From an uncultured Alistipes sp. (GTDB taxonomy: Bacteria; Bacteroidota; Bacteroidia; Bacteroidales; Rikenellaceae): a stretch of DNA of 19,595 nt. Made by a program: the position numbers and the translations under genes. The first letter of the stretch is position 1; every line of letters starts with the position of its first letter. Under the pieces are notes generated by a model. The model was not told the DNA's origin, made no database searches, and saw nothing but the letters and a program-made list of their open reading frames with translations. The stretch is taken from positions 1 to 19,595 of the forward strand of contig URRP01000043.1 of NCBI GenBank assembly GCA_900550375.1, read 5' to 3'. Positions 6,120 through 14,488 of the stretch are shown here, piece after piece.

Positions 6120-7721
6120 ATGAAACGACTCATCCTTTTCAGCGCACTGTGCCTCTCGGCGGCCTTCGCCGGCTGCATCCATAACGACCTGCCCTACCCC
6201 GTCGTACAGATCAACATCGAAGCGATCGAGGCCGAAGGACTCGACGGCGCGGCCGAGATCAACGCCGCGCAGCAGACCGTCGCCCTGCCGCTCTTGGAGA
6301 CCACCGATATCCGCAACGTGCATATCACCTCGGTGACGCTCACCGAAGGCGGACAGTCGTCGGTCGCCTTTCCCGGCACCTTCGACCTGCGCACGCCGCT
6401 CTATACGACGCTGTCGCTCTATCAGGAGTACGGCTGGAGCATCACGGCCACGCAGAGCATCGAGCGCTATTTCCTTGTGAAAAAGCAGGTGGGTGCCGCC
6501 GAAATCGACCTTGCGAACCGCACGGCGACGGCCTACGTCTCGCGCAGCACCGATCTGAAGAACGTCGCGGTCAAGGAGCTGAAACTCGGCCCTGCCGAGA
6601 TCACGACCTACACCCCCGAAATCGCGGGTACGACCTCGTTCGAAACGGTGCGGCTGGTGGACGTCACGGCGCACGGCCGCACGGAACAGTGGCGGCTCTA
6701 CGTCATCCCGACCGACGTCACCATACGCATCACGCAGTGCGACGCATGGGCACGCATCGCATGGCTCGCGGCCGACGGCCTGAGCGATACCGAAATGGGC
6801 TTCGTCTATCGCCGCAAGGGCGATACGGAGTGGCTCACGGTTCCCGACGTCGAGATCGAAGGCGGAACCTTCCGCGCGAAACTCGCCGGACTCGACCCCG
6901 AGACGACCTATGAGTTGCAGGCCTTCTCCGACACGGACCGCAGCGACGTGCAGGAGTTCACCACCGATGCGGCTCCACAGCTGCCCAACGCCGGATTCGA
7001 GACGTGGAGCACCGACCGCAGCGACATCCTCTACCCCTACGCCGCCGACGCGGCCCCCGCAGAACGCTACTGGGGTACGGGCAATCCGGGTTCGATGACG
7101 CTCAAGAAGCTCGTCACCACCAATGAAAAAGACCCGCGCCCCGGCTCGAAGGGCCAATACTGCGCGCAGCTCAGGTCGCAGTACGTTTCCTTCCTCGGCG
7201 TCGGCAAGTTCGCCGCAGGCAACCTCTTCGCCGGCCACTATGCCGAGACGAAGGGCACCGACGGCATCGTGCAGTTCGGCCAGCCTTTCACCTCGCGCCC
7301 CGTAGCGCTGCACGGCTGGGTGAAATACAACCGCGGCAAGATGGACTACATCAAGGGTACACCCGTCGGCATGAGCTTCGCCAAGGGCGATCCCGACGTG
7401 GGCATCGTCTACATGGCGCTGGGCCGCTGGACAGCCGCCGAATACGGCGGTACGGAGCAGTCGCCCGTACAGGTCTACACCCGCGATACGAAGACCTTCT
7501 TCGATCCCAAGGGCAAGGACGTCATCGCCTACGGCGAGGTGGTCTTCACCACCAGCGTCGACGAGTGGCGCGAATTCACCGTGAAACTCGATTACACGGC
7601 AACGGACATCGTGCCCACGCACATGATGATCGTCTGCTCGGCATCGCGTTACGGCGATTACTTCACCGGCAGCTCCGACAGCGTGATGTGGGTCGACGAC
7701 TTCGAACTGATCTACGAATAG
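6120..7721 (+). CDS. PCMD-domain surface lipoprotein
   Basis: This is a 533-residue predicted lipoprotein (MKRLILFSALCLSAAFAG, then Cys19). The start at 6120, 2 bases after the previous stop, was chosen because it begins the signal peptide. Residues about 24-195 form one or two small beta-rich repeats, with related halves around ATQSIERYFLV and TAHGRTEQWRLYV. Residues about 203-283 look like a fibronectin type III module (GLDPETTYELQAFS is a typical FN3 ending). Residues about 288-533 match PCMD, PF13201: NAGFETW, GTGNPGS, GNLFAGHY, VQFGQPFTSRPVALHGWVKY, and ASRYGDYFTGS..S.MWVDDFEL. Despite its name, PCMD has no demonstrated enzymatic activity known to me. The architecture suggests binding or adhesion at the outer face of the cell. 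This is the last gene of the cluster. Confidence 0.85.
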   Translation: MKRLILFSALCLSAAFAGCIHNDLPYPVVQINIEAIEAEGLDGAAEINAAQQTVALPLLETTDIRNVHITSVTLTEGGQSSVAFPGTFDLRTPLYTTLSLYQEYGWSITATQSIERYFLVKKQVGAAEIDLANRTATAYVSRSTDLKNVAVKELKLGPAEITTYTPEIAGTTSFETVRLVDVTAHGRTEQWRLYVIPTDVTIRITQCDAWARIAWLAADGLSDTEMGFVYRRKGDTEWLTVPDVEIEGGTFRAKLAGLDPETTYELQAFSDTDRSDVQEFTTDAAPQLPNAGFETWSTDRSDILYPYAADAAPAERYWGTGNPGSMTLKKLVTTNEKDPRPGSKGQYCAQLRSQYVSFLGVGKFAAGNLFAGHYAETKGTDGIVQFGQPFTSRPVALHGWVKYNRGKMDYIKGTPVGMSFAKGDPDVGIVYMALGRWTAAEYGGTEQSPVQVYTRDTKTFFDPKGKDVIAYGEVVFTTSVDEWREFTVKLDYTATDIVPTHMMIVCSASRYGDYFTGSSDSVMWVDDFELIYE

Positions 7722-7740
7722 CCGAGCGGCTGTAAAACAC

Positions 7741-7774
7741 CGCGGGGCGGAACGTTCGAACGTTCCGCCCCGCG
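7741..7774. terminator. Bidirectional terminator: 34-bp perfect palindrome
   Basis: Positions 7741-7774 are a perfect inverted repeat (arms CGCGGGGCGGAACGTTC, centre TTCGAA). It lies between the convergent ends of the PCMD lipoprotein (7721, +) and the DUF4923 gene (7791, -). On the + strand TCTTTAT follows; on the - strand GTGTTTTA follows. Both are modest U-tracts. The very strong GC stem and the convergent position make a shared terminator likely. Confidence 0.85.
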
Positions 7775-7790
7775 TCTTTATCGCCCCGAA

Positions 7791-8405
7791 TCAGCGTTTC
7801 AGCTCGGCGCCCAGCATCACGCCGGGATAGTGCTCCAGAATCGCGGCGACCTGCTGCAACTTCTGATTCTGGGCATACTGCTGCGACGAAGCGCGCAGCG
7901 AACCGAGCGCAGCATTCGCCTCGAAGAGCATCGTCAGCACGCCGTCGGCATGTTTCGCACGACCGGTGAAAGAGACCGGATTGCCGGCGAAGAGGCATTC
8001 GATCGTCAGCTCTCCCGTATCGTCGTCGTAGCGAAACACCCCTTCGAGCTTCTGCTTGTCCAGCGCCGCCTTGAATACGCCGCGGCGGGTGAAGGTGACC
8101 GTCGCCTTGCCCGGATGCAACCCTGCCTGCTGGTAATAGGAGGGCAGCTGCCCCTTGAGTGTCGACGTCGCCAGCGAGGCGATCATATCGCTGCCCGTGT
8201 ACTCCATCGCCGGCGCCTGATAGCTCCACGTGCCGAGCAGCTCCTTCTCCGAAAGCGGCTCGGGCGCCGCGGTCGTTGCAGCCGGCTCGGATGACGTGCC
8301 CGTCAACGATTGGAGGGCGTTTTTGAATAGATCCTGCCACGACTGCGCCGACACCGGCGCTGCAAGAGCGACCGCGAAGGCCGCGAGGATAAGCTGACGT
8401 TTCAT
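7791..8405 (-). CDS. DUF4923 family exported protein (copy 2)
   Basis: The gene encodes 204 residues with a cleavable signal peptide (MKRQLILAAFAVALAAPVSA, then QSW). After a Ser/Thr/Pro/Ala-rich spacer (residues about 34-50), a compact beta-rich domain starts at LLGTWSYQAPAMEY. It continues through LKGQLPSYYQQAG, KATVTFTRRGVFKA and GVFRYDDDTGELTIECLF to a C-terminal helix and strand (YPGVMLGAELKR). DUF4923 is a lipocalin-like Bacteroidota family of unknown function. It is the last gene of the leftward run, 3 bases after its paralogue, and terminates into the 34-bp palindrome. The periplasmic or outer-membrane location follows from the signal peptide; the ligand is unknown. Confidence 0.8.
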   Translation of the reverse strand: MKRQLILAAFAVALAAPVSAQSWQDLFKNALQSLTGTSSEPAATTAAPEPLSEKELLGTWSYQAPAMEYTGSDMIASLATSTLKGQLPSYYQQAGLHPGKATVTFTRRGVFKAALDKQKLEGVFRYDDDTGELTIECLFAGNPVSFTGRAKHADGVLTMLFEANAALGSLRASSQQYAQNQKLQQVAAILEHYPGVMLGAELKR

Positions 8406-8408
8406 AGG

Positions 8409-9020
8409 TTACTCCTTCGTAAATTCAAAACCCAGATAGAGATCGTCGAACTTGCCGACCAGCGCGCTGACCGAAGCGGCCGTGGCGTTGAACGACGCGA
8501 GTTTCTGTCCCAGCACGTCGACCATCTTCAGCAGCCGCGTAGCGGGGAAGACGATTTGCAGATCGGTTCCCGAGAGGTAAGCCTTGCCGTTGAGCGTGCC
8601 CAGATCGTATTTCGACGACGTTTCGAAATGCAGCACGATGTCATGACTCTCGCCCGTGAATTCGTAGGTTCCGTCGAACGTCCGGCTGCCGAACGTCGCC
8701 GTGAAGCGTTTGTCGGCCGCGAACGAGAACTTGCACGCTCCCGCGCGGATGCCCGCCAGCGTATAGAGTTTTTCGAGCCGCGTCTCCAACTGTCCCGTAA
8801 GCGCCGACGCACCGACGTCGGCCAGCGCATTGTCGCTCTCGAGTTTCACGCCCGGTGCTTTGTACTGCCAGTCGCCGACCATCAGCGCTTCGGTCGCCTT
8901 ACCGCCCGTCGCCTTGTCCACCACGTTCGAGGCGGCATTTTTCAGCGCCTCTTTCCAATCCTGCGCTCCGGCCGGCGCGATGCAGCATACGGCCAGCAGC
9001 CAAATCAAAAGTCTCTTCAT
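8409..9020 (-). CDS. DUF4923 family exported protein (copy 1)
   Basis: The gene encodes 203 residues with signal peptide MKRLLIWLLAVCCIAPAGA followed by QDWKEALKNAAS. The domain parallels the next gene position by position: VGDWQYKAPGVKLES against LGTWSYQAPAMEYTG; ALTGQLETRLEKLYTLAGIRAG against TLKGQLPSYYQQAGLHPG; RFTATFGSRTFDGTYEF against VFKAALDKQKLEGVFRY; DLYLGFEF against GVMLGAEL. The pair is therefore a tandem duplication that has diverged considerably. It lacks the Pro/Ala/Thr spacer of the other copy. It starts 8 bases after the nadE stop codon and is probably co-transcribed with it, although no functional link to NAD synthesis is known to me. Confidence 0.8.
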   Translation of the reverse strand: MKRLLIWLLAVCCIAPAGAQDWKEALKNAASNVVDKATGGKATEALMVGDWQYKAPGVKLESDNALADVGASALTGQLETRLEKLYTLAGIRAGACKFSFAADKRFTATFGSRTFDGTYEFTGESHDIVLHFETSSKYDLGTLNGKAYLSGTDLQIVFPATRLLKMVDVLGQKLASFNATAASVSALVGKFDDLYLGFEFTKE

Positions 9021-9028
9021 ATTCTAAA

Positions 9029-10966
9029 TTATCTATCGAATTCGTTTTCAAGCTGCTCGATTTCGGCGAGCCACACCGCCGCACTCGCATCCGACGGCAT
9101 CCGCCAGTCGCCGCGCGGCGACAAGGCCACCGAACCCACTTTGGGACCGTCGGGCATCGCCGAACGTTTGAACTGCTGCGAGAAGAAGCGGGTAAAAAAG
9201 ATCCTCATCCATCCGAGAATCGTCGCGCGGTCGTAACGCCCGTCGAAGGCCCGTTCTGCCAGAAAAAGGATCTTCGCGGGCGAAAATCCCTGCCGGACGA
9301 AGCGATAGAGGAAAAAGTCGTGCAGCTCGTAGGGTCCGACCAGCTCCTCGGTCTTCTGCGCGATGCCGCCCTCGGCATCGGCCGGAAGCAGCTCGGGCGA
9401 GACGGGCGTAGCGGCAACGTCACGCAGCACCTCCGCCGCGCGCCCTTCGGCGCAGTGCGCGGCATACCATTCGACAATATGACGCACGAGCGTCTTGGGC
9501 ACCGAGGCGTTGACCCCGTACATCGACATCTGGTCGCCGTTGTAGGTCGCCCACCCCAGCGCCAGTTCCGACAGGTCACCCGTACCCACGACCAGCGCTC
9601 CCTCGCGGTTGGCCACGTCCATCAGAATCTGCGTCCGTTCGCGGGCCTGCGCATTCTCGTAGGTCGTCGAACGGTCGTCGGACGGCAGCCCGATGTCTCG
9701 GAAGTGCTGCTCGCAGGCAGCGCGGATCGGAATCTCGCGTGCCGTGACGCCCAGCTCGCGCATCAACGTCAGGGCATTGCCATAGGTGCGGTCGGTCGTC
9801 CCGAACCCGGGCATCGTGATCCCCACGATCCCCCGCCGGTCGAGTCCCAGCCGATCGAAGGCGTGTACCGCGACGAGCAGCGCCAACGTCGAATCCAACC
9901 CGCCCGAAATTCCCACCACCGCCCTTGCGGAGTGCGTATGTTGCAGACGGCGGGCCAATCCCATCGCCTGAATATGGAGAATCTCCTCGCAGCGGCTGTG
10001 CCGCCGATCGTCCTCGGCCGGCACGAAAGGCTGCGCCTCGACCGCACGGTCGAACGGCCGCTCTTCGGCGACGGGCATCGCCGCCGCGGCTGTCATACAG
10101 CCGCCCGCACCGCGGTGCCGGAACGTCGTCGTCCGGCAGCGATCGTTGCGCAGCAGCTGGCAGTCGACGTCGGCCACGACGAGCTGTTCGCCGAGCGAAA
10201 ACCGCTCCGACGCCGCCAGCACCACACCATTCTCGGCCACCAGCGCATGGCCGGCGAAGACCAGATCGGTCGACGACTCGCCGAACCCCGCCGAGCAGTA
10301 GAGGTAGGCCGCGCGCGTGCGAGCCGACTGCTGTGCGACCAGCTGCCGCACATAATCGCTCTTGCCGACCGTCTCGGGCGACGCCGAGAGGTTCAGGAGC
10401 ACTTCGGCGCCGGCCGTCGCCAGCGACGACGACGGAGGCGCGGGAACCCACAGATCCTCGCAGATCTCCACACCGCACCGCGCGCCGTTGATGTCGAACA
10501 GCAGGTCGGGGCCGAACGGCACGCTCTGCCCGCACAGCTCGATCTCGACCGTCGGCCGCCCTTCGCCCGAAGCGAACCAGCGTGACTCATAGAACTCGGC
10601 GTAGTCGGGAATATGGCGCTTGGGCACCACGCCCAGCAGCTCGCCCGCGGCCGCCACGACGGCACAGTTGTAGAGCATATCGTCCACCGCAACGGGCAGT
10701 CCGACCACGAAGGCCGTATTCAGCTCCGCCGTCCGCTCCACCAGCTCCGCAAGCGCCTGTTCGGCGGCCGCCAGCAGTACCGGCTGCAGGAAAAGGTCGC
10801 CGCAGGTGTAGCCCGTCATCGACAGTTCCGGGAAGAGGACGATCTCGACACCGCGCTCGGCCGCCTCGGCCACCAGCGCAGCGATCCGTTCGCCGTTATA
10901 GGCGCAGTCGGCCACCCGCACCGAAGGGATGGCCGCTGCCGTTTTCAGATATCCGTACCGATCCAT
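9029..10966 (-). CDS. nadE: Glutamine-dependent NAD+ synthetase
   Basis: The 645-residue length is typical of the two-domain, glutamine-hydrolysing enzyme. It converts deamido-NAD+ to NAD+ with ATP and ammonia released from glutamine, the last cytosolic step of NAD synthesis. Residues 1-about 290 are a nitrilase/CN-hydrolase glutaminase domain with the Glu-Lys-Cys triad: Glu47 (LFPELSMTGY), Lys116 (VVPKRHIPDY) and Cys169 (GVEICEDLWVP). Residues about 325-645 are the ATP-pyrophosphatase synthetase domain, with SGGLDST at 354-360 binding pyrophosphate and the signatures GTGDLSELALGWATY and NASVPKTLV. All expected catalytic residues are present. It starts 9 bases after the pepT stop codon, so it sits in the OPT-pepT-nadE transcript. 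Confidence 0.97.
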   Translation of the reverse strand: MDRYGYLKTAAAIPSVRVADCAYNGERIAALVAEAAERGVEIVLFPELSMTGYTCGDLFLQPVLLAAAEQALAELVERTAELNTAFVVGLPVAVDDMLYNCAVVAAAGELLGVVPKRHIPDYAEFYESRWFASGEGRPTVEIELCGQSVPFGPDLLFDINGARCGVEICEDLWVPAPPSSSLATAGAEVLLNLSASPETVGKSDYVRQLVAQQSARTRAAYLYCSAGFGESSTDLVFAGHALVAENGVVLAASERFSLGEQLVVADVDCQLLRNDRCRTTTFRHRGAGGCMTAAAAMPVAEERPFDRAVEAQPFVPAEDDRRHSRCEEILHIQAMGLARRLQHTHSARAVVGISGGLDSTLALLVAVHAFDRLGLDRRGIVGITMPGFGTTDRTYGNALTLMRELGVTAREIPIRAACEQHFRDIGLPSDDRSTTYENAQARERTQILMDVANREGALVVGTGDLSELALGWATYNGDQMSMYGVNASVPKTLVRHIVEWYAAHCAEGRAAEVLRDVAATPVSPELLPADAEGGIAQKTEELVGPYELHDFFLYRFVRQGFSPAKILFLAERAFDGRYDRATILGWMRIFFTRFFSQQFKRSAMPDGPKVGSVALSPRGDWRMPSDASAAVWLAEIEQLENEFDR

Positions 10967-10975
10967 CGTAAGCGT

Positions 10976-12193
10976 CTATTTGGCCCACAGCTGCGCCAGA
11001 TTCAGGATCACCTGCATGGCCTTGCGCATCGTCGTGAGCGAGCAATATTCGAACTTGCCGTGGAAATTCATGCCGCCCGTGAAGAGGTTGGGACACGGCA
11101 GACCCATGAACGAGAGCCGCGCACCGTCCGTACCGCCGCGGATCGGCCGCACGAGCGGTTCGACGCCGGCCCCGCGCATCGCCTCTATCGCCTTGTCGAT
11201 CAGCTGCGGATGCGGCTCGACCATTTTGCACATGTTGAAATACTGGTCCTTGAGCGTCAGCGTCAGCACCTCGTCTCCGTACTTCTTCTTCAACAGATCG
11301 ACCGCGCTCCACAGAAAGACCTTCTTCTGCTCGAACTTCGCGGCGTCGTGGTCGCGGACAATGTAGCTGATCTCGGCGTGTTCGACCGTACCGTTGAAAC
11401 CCACGCAGTGGTAGAAGCCCTCGTAGCCTTCGGTATGCTCGGGCCGCTCGCACGCGGGCAGCAGGGCGTTCAGTTCGCAGGCCACCTCGATGGCATTTAT
11501 CATCTTGTTCTTGGCATAGCCCGGGTGGACGTTGCGGCCCTGCACGGCGATCTTGGCGCTGGCGGCGTTGAAGTTCTCATACTCCAGTTCGCCCTCCATG
11601 CCGCCGTCGACCGTATAGGCGAAATCGGCGCCGAAAGCCGCGACGTCGAAATAGTCGACGCCCCGTCCCACCTCCTCGTCGGGGGTGAAACCGATGCGGA
11701 TCTTGCCGTGCGCGATTTCGGGATGCGAAAGCAGATACTCGGCGGCGGTCATGATCTCGGCCACGCCCGCCTTGTCGTCGGCACCCAGCAGCGTCGTGCC
11801 GTCGGTGTGGATCAGCGTATGCCCTTTGAAGAACGCCAGTTCCGGGAAATCGGCCACGTGCATCGTCAGCTGACCGTTAAGCACGATATCGCCGCCGTCG
11901 TATGCCTCGATGACGCGGGGTTTGACATCTTTGCCGCTCATATCGGGCGAGGTGTCGACGTGCGCGATAAAACCGATGACGGGTGCCGACTCGCAGCCCG
12001 GCGTGGCGGGAACGGTACCCATCACGTAGCCGTGCGCATCCATCGTCACCTCCGTCATGCCCAATGCCTTCATCTCCTCCGAAAGATCGCGCAGCAGCAC
12101 TTTCTGCTTGTCGGTCGAGGGAAAAGTTTCGCTCTCTTCGGACGACTGCGTGTCGTAAGAGACGTATTTCAGAAATCGATCCTTGAGTTCCAT
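10976..12193 (-). CDS. pepT: Peptidase T (tripeptide aminopeptidase, M20B)
   Basis: The 405 residues match the usual length of about 405-410. This cytosolic dizinc aminopeptidase releases the N-terminal residue from tripeptides. Metal and catalytic residues are in the expected places: His78 and Asp80 (FIAHVDTSPD), Asp140 (LLGADDKAG), Glu173-Glu174 (TPDEEVG), Asp196 (YTVDGG) and His378 (NFHGKFE). His223 in GRNVHPGYAKN and the RGGTDGARLS segment are typical of the dimerisation and substrate region. It starts 21 bases after the stop of the OPT transporter gene, so peptide import and hydrolysis are likely to be co-expressed. The start is set by the family N-terminus (LKDRFLKYVSYDTQS). Confidence 0.97.
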   Translation of the reverse strand: MELKDRFLKYVSYDTQSSEESETFPSTDKQKVLLRDLSEEMKALGMTEVTMDAHGYVMGTVPATPGCESAPVIGFIAHVDTSPDMSGKDVKPRVIEAYDGGDIVLNGQLTMHVADFPELAFFKGHTLIHTDGTTLLGADDKAGVAEIMTAAEYLLSHPEIAHGKIRIGFTPDEEVGRGVDYFDVAAFGADFAYTVDGGMEGELEYENFNAASAKIAVQGRNVHPGYAKNKMINAIEVACELNALLPACERPEHTEGYEGFYHCVGFNGTVEHAEISYIVRDHDAAKFEQKKVFLWSAVDLLKKKYGDEVLTLTLKDQYFNMCKMVEPHPQLIDKAIEAMRGAGVEPLVRPIRGGTDGARLSFMGLPCPNLFTGGMNFHGKFEYCSLTTMRKAMQVILNLAQLWAK

Positions 12194-12214
12194 ATCTTAT
12201 TCGTTGCAAATAAA

Positions 12215-14158
12215 TTACTCTTTTTCCGGCTTGGCGCGCATCGTATGCCAAGCCATATAGCCGATCAGCGCCGCATACATCGCCAGTCCCAGCCACTCGG
12301 CGCCGTTCGACGACGCCCAGTCGCCCAAATACCAGTCGGCGCCCGCGAATTTCAGCACAGCCGAGATGACGCCCATCAGCGCACCGCCGGCGATGAAACC
12401 CGACGCAATGAGCGTACCGCGATCGAGCCGCGCCTTGTTCACGGCAGCATCCTTCGAGCGGGTCGAGACGTACCACGCCACCAGACCGCCCACCACCAGC
12501 GGAGCGTTCAACTCCATGGGGATGAACATACCCAGCGAGAAGGCCAGCGCCGGCACGCCGATCGAGGTGAGCACCAGCGCCAGCACGGCGCCGATGAAAT
12601 AGAGTACCCACGGGGTCGTACCGCCCTCCATCAGGGGCTGGATCACGGCCGCCATCGCATTGGCCTGCGGCGCCACCAAAGCCCCTTCGCCTACGAAGCC
12701 GTAGGTGCGGTTCAGCACGATCATCACGCCCGCCACGGTGGCCGCCGAGACGGCCGTGCCGAGGAATTTCCACGCCTCCTGCTTGGCGGGCGTCGTTCCG
12801 ATCCAGTAACCGATCTTCAGGTCGGTGATAAATCCGCCGGCCATCGACAGTGCCGTACAGACCACCCCTCCGATGACCAGCGCGGCGGTCATGCCACTCT
12901 TGCCGCTCAGCCCGATCGAGACGAGCACCAGCGACGAGAGGATCAGCGTCATGAGCGTCATACCCGAGACGGGGTTCGTCCCCACGATGGCGATGGCGTT
13001 GGCCGCCACGGTCGTGAAGAGGAAAGCGATCACGAAGACGATGGCAAGGGCCACGAGCGTTTGCAGCCAGTTGCCCAGCACGCCGAACTGGAAGAAGACC
13101 AGCAGCGCCGCCAGCGTAGCGATCACCACGGTAAGGATCAGCCGCATCGTCAGGTCGCGCTGCGTACGGACGGTCGTCAGCTCGGCGGTCTTCTTACCGC
13201 CCAGCTCCTTCACGGCCAGCCCCAGCGCCTGCCGGATGATTCCCGCCTGCCGCACGATGCCGACGAGACCGGCCATCGCGATGCCGCCGATACCGATCGG
13301 CCGGCCGAAGTCCTTGAACAACTGTTCGGGCGTGACCGCCGCCGCTTCGGGTAGTACCGACCCTACGAGCGGCACGACCAGAAACCACACCAGACACGAG
13401 CCTGCGGTGATGATCGTGGCGTATTTCAGACCGATGATGTAGCCCAGTCCCAGCACCGCAGCGCCGGTATTGAGTCCGAAAACCACCTTGAACTTGTCGG
13501 CGCACATCGCCCCGAAATCGCAGATGCGCGTCGAGACCGACTCCGTCCACACCCCGAAAGTCGAGACCAGAAAATCGTAGGCACCGCCCACGGCCCCCGC
13601 CACGGCGAGCAGTTTTGCCTGCGCACCGCCCTTCTCGCCCGAAACCAACACCTCGGTGGTGGCCGTAGCCTCGGGGAAGGGATACTTTCCGTGCATCTGC
13701 TTGACGAAATACTTGCGGAACGGGATCAGCAACGCGATACCCAGCAGGCCGCCGAAGAGCGACGAGAGGAAAATCTGATAGAACGCCGCATCCAGTCCCA
13801 GAATATAGAGTGCCGGCAGCGTGAAGATCGCTCCGGCGACGATCACGCCCGACGAGGCGCCGATCGACTGGATGATGACGTTCTGCCCCAGCATGTTGCG
13901 TTTGCCGAGCACGCTGCCCATGCCCACGGCGATGATGGCGATCGGGATCGCCGCCTCGAACACCTGTCCGATCTTAAGTCCCAGATAGGCCGCTGCGGCC
14001 GAAAAGACAATGGCCATCACGATACCCATCCCGACCGAATAGGGCGTCACCTCGGCGGGGGCGGCCGACGCCGGCAGCATCGGCGTGTACTCCTCGCCCG
14101 GCGCCAGTTCACGGTAGGCATTCTCCGGCAGCGAGGTCAATTGTTTCTCCTGTTCCAT
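12215..14158 (-). CDS. OPT-family oligopeptide transporter
   Basis: This is a 647-residue inner-membrane protein with about 14-16 hydrophobic segments from residue 42 onward. OPT signatures include KYPFPEATATTEVL (158-171) and GGFITDLKIGYWIGTTPAKQ (441-460), with NPVSGMTLMTL between them. Prokaryotic OPT proteins are secondary transporters linked to uptake of small peptides and, in some clades, metal chelates. Adjacency to pepT favours peptides here. The ATG at 14158 was chosen over an in-frame ATG at 14341 because a TAACTTTG -7 box lies between them and the extra 61 residues show no transporter character. It is the first gene of the leftward run. Substrate specificity cannot be read from the sequence. 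Confidence 0.92.
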   Translation of the reverse strand: MEQEKQLTSLPENAYRELAPGEEYTPMLPASAAPAEVTPYSVGMGIVMAIVFSAAAAYLGLKIGQVFEAAIPIAIIAVGMGSVLGKRNMLGQNVIIQSIGASSGVIVAGAIFTLPALYILGLDAAFYQIFLSSLFGGLLGIALLIPFRKYFVKQMHGKYPFPEATATTEVLVSGEKGGAQAKLLAVAGAVGGAYDFLVSTFGVWTESVSTRICDFGAMCADKFKVVFGLNTGAAVLGLGYIIGLKYATIITAGSCLVWFLVVPLVGSVLPEAAAVTPEQLFKDFGRPIGIGGIAMAGLVGIVRQAGIIRQALGLAVKELGGKKTAELTTVRTQRDLTMRLILTVVIATLAALLVFFQFGVLGNWLQTLVALAIVFVIAFLFTTVAANAIAIVGTNPVSGMTLMTLILSSLVLVSIGLSGKSGMTAALVIGGVVCTALSMAGGFITDLKIGYWIGTTPAKQEAWKFLGTAVSAATVAGVMIVLNRTYGFVGEGALVAPQANAMAAVIQPLMEGGTTPWVLYFIGAVLALVLTSIGVPALAFSLGMFIPMELNAPLVVGGLVAWYVSTRSKDAAVNKARLDRGTLIASGFIAGGALMGVISAVLKFAGADWYLGDWASSNGAEWLGLAMYAALIGYMAWHTMRAKPEKE

Positions 14159-14193
14159 ATCTCTATTTAAGTTTTGAATTCGCGTCTGATTGA

Positions 14194-14201
14194 CAAAGTT
14201 A
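14194..14201 (-). promoter_or_regulatory. -7 box of the OPT-pepT-nadE transcript
   Basis: Read on the minus strand this is TAACTTTG, a full match to TAnnTTTG, 35 bases upstream of the OPT start codon. No convincing -33 TTTG lies 19-21 bases upstream. Its position implies a leader of about 30 nt and supports the shorter OPT start. Confidence 0.5.
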
Positions 14202-14429
14202 GGAATTTTTTCGAAAAACCGCTCGTTCACGCCGCTTAATTCGACCTTTTCGACACTCCCTGTCATCGATCGCCCCTGCCGCCGAAAAGCTGCCGGCAGA
14301 CTAAAACGTTCCAACAAAAGGTCGGGATCGCAGCAATCCATCCGGCCGACGACCGATCCGCAGGAAACGGCACAGACCGCACGGCAGAACGGCTGCGGTA
14401 AAACGAGTAAAATTTCTCTGAAAAAGCAG
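14202..14429. other. Divergent intergenic region between the OPT and oxidoreductase genes
   Basis: The gap between start codons at 14159-14488 is 330 bases and carries promoters for both directions at its two ends. The middle has no open frame with a family signature, no RNA gene and no clear terminator. The only visible structure is a small GC palindrome, CTGCCGGCAG, around 14287-14296. Confidence 0.5.
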
Positions 14430-14457
14430 TTGTTTAAAACGTTTTTTCATATCTTTG
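14429..14457 (+). promoter_or_regulatory. Promoter of the FAD-dependent oxidoreductase
   Basis: TATCTTTG at 14450-14457 is a perfect TAnnTTTG -7 box, 31 bases before the ATG. The nearest -33-like element, GTTG at 14429-14432, gives a spacer of 17, shorter than the usual 19-21. The core is therefore good and the upstream box weak. Confidence 0.55.
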
Positions 14458-14488
14458 GCCTACCCGAACCAATTCGTATTCATCGCCA

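Noticed and set aside
6090..7622. A 510-codon open frame on the - strand over the PCMD lipoprotein gene
   Set aside because: It mirrors the codons of a well-supported lipoprotein gene and shows no signal peptide, domain or ribosome-binding context of its own.
8855..10585. A 576-codon open frame on the + strand over nadE
   Set aside because: It is antisense to nadE, which has all its catalytic motifs. The composition is Arg/His-rich and no domain is visible.
10613..13354. A 913-codon open frame on the + strand
   Set aside because: It is antisense to pepT and the OPT gene, whose identities are certain. Its translation is rich in Arg, His and Asp with no family signature, as expected from the complement of GC-rich codons.
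14159..14341. A 61-residue N-terminal extension of the OPT transporter starting at 14341
   Set aside because: A consensus -7 box lies inside the extension and the added residues are polar, without similarity to OPT proteins. The ATG at 14158 is preferred.
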